Assembly: GCA_021234535.1 (NCBI GenBank)
Contig: CM037836.1
Span: forward strand, 28,262,769 to 28,326,768
Length of the DNA: 64,000 bases
Origin: Stichopus chloronotus
Taxonomy: Eukaryota; Echinodermata; Holothuroidea; Aspidochirotida; Stichopodidae
Direction: 5' to 3'
How positions within the stretch are numbered: the stretch's first letter is position 1; each line of letters opens with the position of its first letter. A program made the position numbers and the translations under genes. Of the stretch, positions 9,601-17,912 are shown piece after piece. Below the pieces are notes generated by a model. That model searched no databases. It was not told the origin of the DNA and was given only the letters and a program-made list of their open reading frames with translations.

Positions 9601-11434
9601 CTTCCAGGCCCATTTAAGAGTGACTATTGTTTTTGATCTACTGTCCCTTTCAAAGTAGCTGTTGCTGTTGTCTACAAGTCATTTTCCAGTGTGCGTGTTG
9701 TTTCTGATCTGCCAGACTCACCCATGCTAGTCCCATTTTTGAGTGGCTGTTGGCATTAATCTACCAGTCCCTTCCACTAATGGCTATTGGTTCTAACCTT
9801 CAAGTCCCATCCACTAATGGCTGTTGTTTCTAATTTTTCAATTCCATTCAAGAGTGTCTGTTGTTGTCATCTACCACTCTCATTGAAGAGTGGCCATGGT
9901 TTTTCTGATCTACCATTTCTCATTCAATAGTGGCAGCCATTTTAACTACCAGTCATAAACTACCAGTCATCTTTCCCCAGAGTGGCTGCTGTTTCTGATC
10001 TGCCGGACTCTCATTTATTATCGCTTTTGGATCAATTCTAGTGTGTTCCTCAGATAGAATCCAGAGATGCACTTCAAGATGTAATTATTTTGTAATATCG
10101 CTTGGAAAGTTGGTGATGAGATTGTAGTATAGCAACAGCTTCCTTTAGGCGGATGTAGTCGCCGGTACTCGGTGACGTACAATTCGTTTTTATGTACTCC
10201 ATAGCATGAAGACCCTCCCCACCTACCACCAGTTGGAATTGTTATTGGTGAAGGTAAAAGTCGGTTGGGATGAGCTGGGGGTAAACACTTTGAGTGTCAT
10301 TGTCCTACAAACTATGTCTCTTAATCAGTGATTGTAGGAGATTATTCTGCACCACTTGTTGACTGTTCATTTGATCTCTCGCCAGATCATTGCCATCAGA
10401 GAGGGTATGTCATGGCTCATTCCTGTGCCACTCATTTCACTGGTAACTCCTAAGCATCTGGAGCAGATGGTCTGTGGGATGCCAAATATTTCCGTCGAGG
10501 TTCTTAAAAGGGTCGTCAGGTAGGTTGTGTCACGGTGATCGCAGCCTGCTTTCGATCTCTTTTTGCAGAATTCTGCCAATAACCAGACAAAGGAGTTTTG
10601 ATAAATAGTTGACTGACAGAGCTATGTGAATTTTTGCTAGTATAGATAGTCATTAAACTTTTTTATTTGTGAGGCAGCTGCTTATTGTCGATATCCGGTA
10701 CCAGTCTCTCCCTTCCTTTTTCTGTACAGATACAGAGAAGTGGATGAAAATCACCACATAATCCAGTGGCTGTGGCAAGCCCTAGAGCAGTTCACCGACG
10801 AGGAACGGGTGCTCTTCATGCGGTTTGTTTCTGGCAGGTCTAGGTTACCTGCCAATGTGGCAGACATATCTCAACGGTTCCAGATAATGAGAGTTGATAA
10901 GGTAAGAAAGTATCTCTGATTGTCAGGGAAATTATGTCAAATGTTATTGAATTTCACTTTGGTGTTCTCCCCGCTGCTACTAATGCCCCTCCCACCTAAG
11001 TCCCTGGACTCTACCAATACTAATTTCATGACTTTCTTTTCATGAACTTGATAACAAACATATCTTAAAAAATCGTAGTTAAAATTTTGATGCTGTTTTG
11101 ATTGAGATATTCGTGACTTTTGTTCTTTGCATGATGGATCTTTCCCTATGTCATATGATATCAAGAGAAGTGGCAAATGAAATAAGAAGAGATATGAAGC
11201 TGTCACTCTCTAAACTTTACATTCCATCCTTTGTCATGGTTACAGCCGATGGACAGCCTCCCTACAGCACAGACTTGCTTCTTCCAGCTTCGCCTGCCTC
11301 CGTACTCCAGCCAGCTGGTGATGGCAGAGAAGCTTCGATATGCAATCAGTAACTGTCGCTCTATTGACATGGACAACTACATGCTCTCCAGAAATGCGGA
11401 GAACGGTAACCTATCGGACGCAGAATTTGCATGA
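569..11434 (+). CDS. HERC1: HERC1, giant RCC1/HECT E3 ubiquitin ligase, C-terminal 672 residues (12 exons, 5'-partial)
   Basis: Exons: 569-691, 1209-1311, 2972-3216, 3750-3980, 4548-4720, 5487-5729, 7372-7543, 7982-8062, 9119-9271, 10386-10519, 10730-10901, 11246-11434. They total 2019 nt, and all phases agree. The product transfers ubiquitin from an E2 to substrates through a thioester on a HECT cysteine. HERC1 is a very large cytosolic/membrane-associated protein with two RCC1-like domains. Visible part: last RCC1 blades at about residues 1-170 (GDYGKLGLG, GQLGLGHT), a linker at 170-320 containing a highly conserved APRVYTLPMVRSIG segment, and a HECT domain at about 322-672 of normal length. 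The catalytic Cys is residue 621 in QTCFFQL, followed by RLPPYSSQL. The match to vertebrate HERC1 as I know it is near-continuous, which separates it from HERC2 and the small HERCs. The 5' end lies outside the window (human protein about 4,860 residues). No frameshift or stop was found in the exons. Confidence 0.97.
1209..1311 (+). CDS. HERC1: HERC1 exon (visible 2): RCC1 blade
   Basis: 103 nt from phase 0 to phase 1 after CCATGCAG, donor GTAAAC. It encodes GIKKVYCGTQFTIALTKDG, the start of an RCC1 blade. The last base G joins AT of the next exon to form Asp. Confidence 0.94.
2735..2879 (+). repeat. Dispersed repeat family, copy 1 of 3
   Basis: Contains CCCTAACCATGATGGTAT, then CATGTTCTATCATGCAGAAA, then TCAAGACATGATCCTAGCAC, ending GTGAGGAGTAGG. 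The same order of blocks is found at about 14835-14980 and 56735-56894 in the same orientation. No coding content. The size (about 150 bp) suggests a SINE or non-autonomous DNA element. Ends are approximate. Confidence 0.75.
2972..3216 (+). CDS. HERC1: HERC1 exon (visible 3): RCC1 blades
   Basis: 245 nt, acceptor GTATTTAG, donor GTAGGA, ending in phase 0. It encodes the inter-blade loop beginning DRLTGLPEMQ and then a full blade (VGSEHSMALTSTGDVWVWG, DGQLGLGHTATVREP). This loop sequence is specific to HERC1 among HERC proteins. Confidence 0.95.
3750..3980 (+). CDS. HERC1: HERC1 exon (visible 4): end of RCC1 domain and linker
   Basis: 77 codons in phase 0, ending at donor GTAAAT. It opens with ISAGRSHSTAWTAPP, the last strand of the propeller, followed by a proline-rich stretch and the helix RARLRLLHHFSDLMYASWRL. 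The acceptor (GTGATAAG) has a poor pyrimidine tract, but homology fixes the boundary. Confidence 0.92.
4548..4720 (+). CDS. HERC1: HERC1 exon (visible 5): linker before HECT
   Basis: 173 nt, acceptor CTTTTAG, donor GTACAA, ending in phase 2. It contains the strongly conserved GQLRPLLAPRVYTLPMVRS and VQGKNYGPQVTVKR. No named domain is assigned to this piece; it lies between the RCC1 and HECT domains. Confidence 0.95.
5487..5729 (+). CDS. HERC1: HERC1 exon (visible 6): start of HECT N-lobe
   Basis: 243 nt, phase 2 to phase 2. The HECT domain begins near RAWKVKLVGEGADDAGGVFD, followed by DTITEMCQEL. The donor is the weak GTTCGT, fixed by the join NRDR|FMLNPSAC. Read-through of the intron would add 38 codons and then stop at about 5847, losing nearly all of the HECT domain. 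Confidence 0.94.
6214..6227 (+). repeat. Poly-G tract (14 G)
   Basis: Uninterrupted run of 14 G inside a HERC1 intron. It is one of eight C/G homopolymers of 11 or more bases in this otherwise AT-rich window. Confidence 0.95.
6840..7300 (+). repeat. Compound minisatellite: degenerate 57-bp units, then four 30-bp units
   Basis: A TCTCatgTAAtACAA-type motif recurs at 6843, 6900, about 6950, 7007 and 7064, mostly 57 bp apart. From 7094 a shorter unit beginning GTAGCAG recurs exactly every 30 bp (7094, 7124, 7154, 7184), alternating TATTCACAGT and GATTGACAGT, so the local period is also a 60-bp dimer. More diverged GTAGCAG copies flank it (about 6930, 7234, 7287). It lies wholly within a HERC1 intron. 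Confidence 0.88.
7372..7543 (+). CDS. HERC1: HERC1 exon (visible 7): HECT N-lobe
   Basis: 172 nt after TTTTCAG, donor GTAAAC, ending in phase 0. It encodes the HECT core FKFLGILFGVAIRTKKPLDL and VWKQLVGMPLTVEDLEE, nearly identical to vertebrate HERC1. Confidence 0.97.
7544..9118 (+). other. HERC1: HERC1 introns 7544-7981 and 8063-9118
   Basis: The first has a long pyrimidine tract before its acceptor (TTCTTCTTCTTC near 7953). The second starts GTGAGT, has a TCTG/TTTG-rich patch at about 8080-8100 and a low-complexity AT stretch (ATAATAATAT, TTGATTGATTAATTG) at about 8700-8795. Exon 7982-8062 lies between them. Nothing else was recognised. Confidence 0.8.
7982..8062 (+). CDS. HERC1: HERC1 exon (visible 8): HECT, short exon
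   Basis: 27 codons in phase 0 between CAACATAG and GTGAGT. It encodes VDFSFVQLLRSIRDIHKSGV then TEETFSE. It matches the helix between the DLEEVD and the E2-facing segment of HERC1. Confidence 0.93.
9119..9271 (+). CDS. HERC1: HERC1 exon (visible 9): HECT
   Basis: 51 codons in phase 0 between TTTTGCAG and GTATGG. It encodes FEGQSADGRFVPIVPGG, SIPLTYNNRKEYVERAL and FRLNEMNQQ, a conserved HECT N-lobe region. Confidence 0.96.
9272..10385 (+). other. HERC1: HERC1 intron largely filled by a degenerate minisatellite
   Basis: The donor is GTATGG and the acceptor CTCGCCAG. About 700 of its 1114 bases belong to the tandem repeat described separately. The rest, 10020-10385, shows no recognised element. 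Confidence 0.85.
9320..10020 (+). repeat. Degenerate tandem repeat, about 45-50 bp unit, about 15 copies
   Basis: Units share an approximate core of CTACCAGTCYCATTCAAGAG followed by TGGCTGTTGTTTCTGAT. Recognisable copies of the GGCTGTTGTT half occur at about 9378, 9435, 9550, 9740, 9780, 9828 and 9985. Divergence is high, so the array is old. It lies within the HERC1 intron before the exon at 10386. Confidence 0.85.
10386..10519 (+). CDS. HERC1: HERC1 exon (visible 10): HECT
   Basis: 134 nt, acceptor TCTCGCCAG, donor GTAGGT, ending in phase 2. It encodes IREGMSWLIPVPLISLVTP, LEQMVCGMPNISVEVLK. These match the HECT segment preceding the hinge. Confidence 0.95.
10730..10901 (+). CDS. HERC1: HERC1 exon (visible 11): HECT, hinge region
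   Basis: 172 nt, acceptor TCTGTACAG, donor GTAAGA. It encodes YREVDENHHIIQWLWQALEQ and ERVLFMRFVSGRSRLPANV, the typical RFxxGxSRLP block just before the C-lobe. Confidence 0.97.
10902..11245 (+). other. HERC1: Last HERC1 intron
   Basis: The donor is GTAAGA and the acceptor GGTTACAG. No repeat or other feature was recognised. An 84-codon open frame that enters from here into the last exon is in the wrong frame for HERC1. Confidence 0.85.
11246..11434 (+). CDS. HERC1: HERC1 terminal exon: HECT C-lobe with catalytic cysteine
   Basis: 62 codons and TGA (11432-11434), after GGTTACAG. The catalytic Cys codon is 11276-11278 in TAQTCFFQLRLPPYSSQ. The C-terminus has RYAISNCRSIDMDNYMLSR and a short acidic tail ending DAEFA. 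Confidence 0.97.
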   Translation, partial: PMDSLPTAQTCFFQLRLPPYSSQLVMAEKLRYAISNCRSIDMDNYMLSRNAENGNLSDAEFA

Positions 11435-12145
11435 AGGTATCCCTCTTCCAAGCAGAGGGGGAGGCTGATTTGTGGGGGGGTGGGGCACCATCTTTTCCCT
11501 TTCTTCCTCCATTTGAAAGATGGGTGGAGTGAACTGGTGAAGAGGTACAATTCTGTATTGTTTTCTTCTGGATGTGTGGTGTCATGCTGTCTCTTGTTGA
11601 TTTGATAACAGCCTGAGACATTCCAAAGTCCTCTTGGTAAGTTTAATAGAGAAGGATTGAACAACGTACTCCACTCACAGAGTGATAAACAACCAAACTT
11701 AATGCTATCGATATGGTGGTACCGATAATTATTGCAATCCTTTGAATTCTTTTTACTTTTATCTTATGTCATCATCTTTTTTACTATCGTTTGAAGTCTG
11801 CACCATATTTAAATTTTTTTTGTTTTGAGGCCAGTAAGATTATTTCCAGTAAGAATTTTTTTTTTATTTACTACCAAGGCATTTTCTGCTTCCCATTCTT
11901 AGGAATCGTCTGCAAAACTATGATAAAAAACTCTGTGGAATTTGAACAGGAGAAATGTGCTTTCTGAGATAAATTTTGTGTGATTTTACTATTCTATTTT
12001 TTTCTTACATTGCTTTTGTGTTTACCATAATTGTAAAACTGTTTTATTATCTGCTATGGACGAAAGGGAAAAGTGAAAATGAACTACTATGAGAAATGAT
12101 GCTACATTTTCATCACTGGTGCAATAAAATTATGTATGTACGTAT
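11435..12145 (+). other. HERC1: Probable HERC1 3' UTR
   Basis: Begins after the TGA at 11434 and probably ends shortly after the AATAAA at 12123. It is increasingly T-rich toward the end. The length (about 700 nt) is inferred from the signal only; a transcript would be needed to fix the end. Confidence 0.6.
12123..12128 (+). terminator. HERC1: Candidate polyadenylation signal of HERC1
   Basis: AATAAA followed within 25 bases by a GT-rich stretch (TATGTATGTACGTATGTATG at 12132-12151), the expected downstream element. It is the first convincing AATAAA after the stop codon. Confidence 0.6.
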
Positions 12146-15100
12146 GTATGAAAGGAGTTATTACTAAAACCAGTTTTACATATTTTTTTTGATTGAGTCT
12201 AAGTGTTTTAGTGATAACACTTTAGTGGATATATGAAATTAAGGATTAATTCAGCCAATGCATTCTGGTAGTGCCTAGTGGTCGTGTGAGAATGTTTCCA
12301 GCAGAAATTAACTTTAGTTTCTGAATAGGATGGCTTGCATAAAAACTTGTCATAGATTTAATGGGTAATGGAGGCTGAAGTTTACACTATTAACTGTAAC
12401 TGTTGCACTCTACTTATGTCAAGTTCTAGAATTTTATTCAAAACTGTTTTGGAAGGTAGTGAAACAAAATTCATCTGTTGATTTGTAGAAAGCACTAACT
12501 TGAATGTTAAGGCAGATGTTGGTGATGGCAGTGACTATGGGTGCAACAAAAATCACTCCAAACTCAATGTGTTTCCATCTAGTGTGTACAGCATATCTCA
12601 AAGGGCAGCAAGAAATACTCCCAATTGATTCATTGTGTTTCCATCTTTACTATTGGGTACAGCATATCTGTAAGGGTAGCAGGAACCAACATTGGCTGAT
12701 AAATTTGTTCTGACACATTCAGTCTGTAATATGCTTCTCCCTCTCCCCTGCTTCTCCCTCTCTCCCCCCCCCCCACTCAAGATATGAAAGGCTTGTTAAT
12801 ATTTGCACTTCATGTACGTCCTTATTTATTTCATAGGTTTGTGAATTTTTGAGAGAAGTGAATGACCTTCTCTTTGTAGATGATCATGTAACTGACTCAT
12901 TGAGGAATCACAGAGCTACAATCTTGCACAAAATTAGTAAACTTTGTAGTTAATAACTGCAACATGTATATAAAGTAAAGATGGCATCCAGTTATTCGTA
13001 AATGAAAACATTTGGCTCAAGCAAATGCACCCTTCATTCAAAGTTCTTGCAGATGTGGATCTTAATGTGTTTAGTATTCACTACTGTGCAGTGTTAATCC
13101 TTTGGTCTTGAATTTTGTGTGTGAACTCATTTGTCCTCATTTCAAAAATGTGTTGTCATTTCAGGGTGAAATAATATGTAAATAAGCACAACTGTTATGC
13201 AAATCCATATTTTGTTGATGGCATTTCTTTCTCTGCCACTGCCGAAAATTGGCAAATTTTGCTCAAATATATGTCATGTTGTGGGGTGCCATCAAGAAAG
13301 CCATGTTCAGTCAATGTAAGTATTTAATGGACAACCTCAGAGAAAATGTCAGCTTTCATGCAAAAAGAAAAATGGAAGCATTGGTCTCTGTATACATTCT
13401 AAATAGGATGAAAGAATTTCACTTAAAAGATAAAAAATTAAATTGAGTGGTGTTGTCATCAATTCTTGATTAAGTTTGAAATAGTTTTAGTAAATTCACT
13501 ATTATCAGGTATTATTCTGAAGTCAAAGTCCAAATCTTTGTTTTTCTCCAATCCAAATGACGTATATCCCGGTGATATTTAATTGCCTGCATAGTTGTAT
13601 CTCAGAAACCAATCTGAGCATATGTGCCTAAGCTTAGTTTGTGATTGAGATTCTCATTACGCCTGATAGTCACATGTTGTATTTTTTTAATGGTTACAAA
13701 ACATTAAATTGATTGGATGCCTTCAGTTCACCAATTGCCAGTCACAGATTATTTCTGTATCCTGTATTATTGCCAAAGATCTGCTACATTTACATTAAAT
13801 TCACAGCATGCGATGGATGAGCAAAATTTCCATCTACATAGTTGAACTTCAATGACCTCGATCACAATATGACCTTTGACACTTCCTCCTCGATTGCGAT
13901 TTTGCTGTTATGTAAAAAAAAAATTTCAGAGAGGAAGTCTTTGCGTCCTTGAGTGGCAGGTCAATAGTTCATTTAAGCATTTTAGTAAAACCAGTGACCT
14001 AAAATACTTTTACAGTGTGAACTTGCCGGCCTCACAGCCAGTGATGCAGAATTTACTTTGTGTGTTATAAAGCCACCTGCATTGTAGTAATGAAAATCAC
14101 AACATAGTAAGTTGAATGTAGTGCTATTGAGTACGTTTGTCATAGCATGATTAAAATATATTGACTAAGATTTTGAGTATGTTGATATGTGAGGATGTTG
14201 AATATTTATTTTGTTAGCAACATGGTATAGTACTACATTTTGAACAATAGTTCACAGCAACACCTCACTTACCTGATTTGTTCTAACAACAAGATAAAAG
14301 TCTGTAAATAACATTTTCCTTTGTTCCTTGCTAACTATTAAATTCCATATTTTGAGTTTCTGTAAAGGGGACAAAGTTTTGCAAAAAAAAGTCGTCATAT
14401 GGTCTTTGTCCACACAACACGTTTTGTATTTTTCTTTGTATTTTTCTTTTTCAGTTCTCAGTGGATCTTGTTCTTATATTGAAGCTTTCCTTGTTCCAAT
14501 GAGACACTCTCATACGGTCACAGATTTATATGCAAGATATTTCTTCTGACAAAATATATGCTCAAAAAGAAATTTGCATTTCTCCTCAGTGAAGATCAAA
14601 GGTATACCTCTTCCACCTCCTCAAGTGACCATAACCACCTCAATGTGATTGGTGGAAATGCGCTTCTGATAATTTGATTAGAATTTCAATAGGAATTATT
14701 TTTCCGTCCCATAGTTTGGCCCCTTCTGCCGCGTCCCTCAAGGGAAAAGAGAAAGTAAAAAAAAAAAGTGATTTCATAACACTGACCCCTTTAATTGTCA
14801 TAACATCTTTAATTAAATGATCTACAAGATTTTCAGCTAATCATCACATGATATCATACATGTTTGTTCCTACTCGAGAGGACACACCCCTAATAATTAT
14901 GGTAGCCTATATCTGGATATCACATCATGTTCCATCATGTAGGAAAGGTCTTCTTGAGACATGTGAGGATAGGGTGAGATTCGGTTGCATGGACAGGATA
15001 AATATTTTAAATATTTAAGTAACTTGGTAATTTGCAGGCCATTTTAGAAATGGTTTCCAAGTGACTATGTGTCTGGCTTTTTGTCTGAGTATTTGATCTC

Positions 15101-16150
15101 CAACCAAACAGGAAAGGCGCATCCCGCACCAAACATTCTCACCCCTCACCCATGTTCTTCCCACAGCTTTTAAATAGTCTGTCGTACGCCACCACCTCTT
15201 CTCCGGCGTGGGTGAATCACAAAGCATACACAGTAAAGGCGGAGGTGGGTTAGGGTATGAGGTTATGTAGAAAGACAAAAAAAAAACGATAGCTACATTC
15301 TCTCAATGGAAGATGACGTCATTTAATGAACTCTCCTGAAAGTAGCAAAGCCAATTGCTCATCAAGTCACTCTGTTACATTGTTACAAAAGAAAAAAAAA
15401 AGAAAAACAAAAAAAATGAAAGGTTAATAAATATGATTAAAATGTTACCACGATTTACAGCAATATCATTTACAAATTCCAAAGAATAATTTTAAAAGGG
15501 AAAAATACTCCTAACATGACACAGTTTCATTCCGATGTATCAAGGGTAGACAGAAAAGATTACATGTAATTTTAGCTAATAAAAAATATCCGATAATTTA
15601 TCGGACTAAAATATTAATAAATTAAGAAAACTTCAGAGGAGGGAAGAATTAAAATTAAAATGTTTACTGTCACTCTATGGAACGATGGGCCTCACCTTAT
15701 GTTTCAAGAATTGACGTGTCCTAAGGTGCCAGGATATGTCAACTTATATCGAAATCCACCCTCAAACTCACTTAGCACCTTCAAGTCAGAACTGTTAGGG
15801 GTACGGAGAAATTTGTAATATAAATTTCACCTTTCTCCTTTCAAATCTAGTTTCTGCAAGTAAATCGCCATTTGTGTCAATCGACTAGTTTGTGTTTATA
15901 GTGAGGGTTTTTAGCCACGCCCCTCCTAATCCCACTCCAACCCCCCTCAAAAACACCAATATAGGTCTCATCCAAGAACGTGTGTAGTTGGATACCTGAT
16001 GGGGACTTGGAATCATGTACTCGTATATTGGGAAGAGAATTAATGTGCTGTTCATATAGTTTACTATTGCTCTTTAAACACGACCGGACGGGAAAAACTT
16101 CCATTAGAGTTCCCATTCATTCCAATTCCCATTCATTTTTTTAATGGAGA
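12146..16150. other. Intergenic region between HERC1 and the nAChR gene, first part
   Basis: No coding sequence was recognised. It holds an imperfect two-copy duplication of about 66-71 bp (12563-12690, sharing TGTGTTTCCATCT and TACAGCATATCT), a run of 11 C at 12764-12774, a dispersed repeat copy at about 14835-14980, and A-rich patches at about 14755 and 15390. Confidence 0.7.
14835..14980 (+). repeat. Dispersed repeat family, copy 2 of 3
   Basis: Shares ATCATACATGTTTGTTCC, GAGAGGACACACCCCTAA, GGATATCACATCATGTTCCA, TCATGTAGGAAAGGTC and GAGACATGTGAGGATAGG with the copies at 2735 and 56735. More diverged at the 3' end than the other two. Confidence 0.72.
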
Positions 16151-16154
16151 ATTT

Positions 16155-16373
16155 GACAAGTTATGGTATCGTTTCAATACCCCACAGAAGTCAATGGGGT
16201 CCCATACATTCCCTTTGGTACCCAGTCATTCCCATCAGAGTTATCCATGTGAATGACTGACGAATTGGCCATATAGGAATTTCCGATGGGAATAAATGGG
16301 TGCTCAAAGGAACGCATGGGACCCACTGATTTTTATGCCACATTCAAACGGTCCCATAACTTTATTGACATAA
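16155..16373. repeat. Foldback (inverted-repeat) element, about 220 bp
   Basis: The left arm at about 16155-16245 (GTTATGGTATCGTTTCAATA, GGGGTCCCATACATTCC) is complementary, imperfectly, to the right arm at about 16285-16373 (GGAACGCATGGGACCCACTG, TCAAACGGTCCCATAAC). About 40 bp separate them. No open frame. It resembles a MITE or a collapsed foldback transposon; target-site duplications were not resolved. Confidence 0.7.
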
Positions 16374-16883
16374 TCTAGTGATATTACTCCTGTTGAAATT
16401 CCATGAAATACCTATTGAAATTCCATGTGGATTTCAAACGAAAATGATGGTATTGTATTGGACAATTCTTCAATTGCGTTTGATTTACCGCCAAAACATT
16501 TCATTTCATCTTGGTCACCAGAGGCTTTTGTACGGCATTCGCGCAATACCCCATCGCGTAGACGCATGGAATGCTATTCCCAAAAGGGAGAGAAGCCAGT
16601 GAGAGAGATGCAGATTGGGCTTGAAAAGAACAAACCGTGAAAAAAAATCCCTTAAATTAAAAAACAAAATGTCTTCTCGTTAGCTGATGCACAGACACAC
16701 CGACACCCAAAATACAGAGAATATATTACAAAATCAAATAAACTTACATTGAAAACAATAGCATGCCTTATAATAGAAAATAACAGTAACCTGTGCACTG
16801 ACATCACATGATTATAATATGTGTGTATTTACAATGCCAAACATACGTTGTTTTTTTTTTGTTCGTAAGTAGGCCTATATGTA

Positions 16884-16889
16884 TTTATT
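16884..16889 (-). terminator. Possible polyadenylation signal of the nAChR gene
   Basis: TTTATT on the + strand, that is AATAAA on the coding strand, about 880 nt downstream of the stop codon. It sits in an AT-rich patch, so chance is not excluded. Confidence 0.3.
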
Positions 16890-17765
16890 TATACATATTT
16901 ATATATGCTATTAATATCACAACTTTGTACCAGACAAATCTCGTAAACCTGTAAGAAACGCGCCCAGCGGATCCAGCCATAGAGGGCGCTAACACAGTGC
17001 GTCGCGTCGATCCACTGATAATATTGTAAGAGACGTAACATTCCTTACGAAATGACACACCATGCGATCCTTTGGGAGAGTTAGATATCAGAGACGAAAC
17101 CTGTCGCTTCGACATTATCAAATGGATAAATTGCATTACATTTGAATTCCCGATGTACACTTAGGTCTTCACTCCATGCCTTTCCCTATTTTCAGTACGG
17201 TCGCTGTTAGGATATCAGCCATCCCAAATATCACCAGGAAGGTCATCCATCCATCCCTTTGATTGATTTAAAATATTGGAGATCCTCTGGCCGATAGCTT
17301 TGATGTACTGAAGGGATGACAATAGTGAGATGCTTTGAGTTGAATATCGTCGAAGAATAGTACGCTAAGACTCGTCGTTGATTTTCTTCTTTGACTTTCC
17401 TCCTTTTTTCATGAAAGTTGCTGTGGACATCGACATATGAATAAGGGCAAGATGCATCAGCATTAATAATGGCTGGTGATTGGCGGGAACAATAATCTCC
17501 TGGTGTATTCAATCCGTTTTCACAGTTACAAGCAGTCACCTGCTTCAGTGTCACACTATAACGTAAGATCCGCCACTAAACATTTCGGATCTTCTATATA
17601 ATTCCACATATCAATGATCATTTACATGTGGCACACCATCTTAAGGTAAAACAATTCTTCCTTCGTGTTTTGATGATGAAGTTGAGGAGATTTGTCCACG
17701 TGACGCCAATCCTAGTCGTAAGCGTATACTGCAGCTGTTCACCTGATCGGTTAAGTTGTTCACTC

Positions 17766-17912
17766 TTAATTAGTCTTTTGCAATTGGGTTGGCTCGAACA
17801 GCAAAGGTGCTGATAATATGATACCGCTCGTACCAGATATTACACAGATGAAGAAAATCCAAAGGAAAATTCTATCGATTACCATAGCAACGTACTTCCA
17901 GTCCTCGGTAAC
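17766..17912 (-). CDS. nAChR exon 6: TM4 and C-terminus
   Basis: 49 codons with stop, after TTTCACAG, in phase 0. It encodes [20 protein letters not shown] and [19 protein letters not shown], then a short extracellular tail ending QKTN. [16 protein letters not shown] is diagnostic of nAChR TM4. Confidence 0.96.
   Translation of the reverse strand, partial: VTEDWKYVAMVIDRIFLWIFFICVISGTSGIILSAPLLFEPTQLQKTN

Larger units (their letters stand above)
16151..17765. other. Intergenic region, second part, including probable nAChR 3' UTR
   Basis: Contains the foldback element and, nearer the receptor gene, its likely 3' untranslated region on the - strand. Open frames here (for example 16885-17160 and 17243-17554 on -) show no recognisable protein and probably lie in UTR or intergenic DNA. 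Confidence 0.6.

Noticed and set aside
11098..11352. Open frame entering the last HERC1 exon
   Set aside because: Out of frame with the HECT C-lobe; the correct frame uses the acceptor at 11244-11245 and contains the catalytic Cys.
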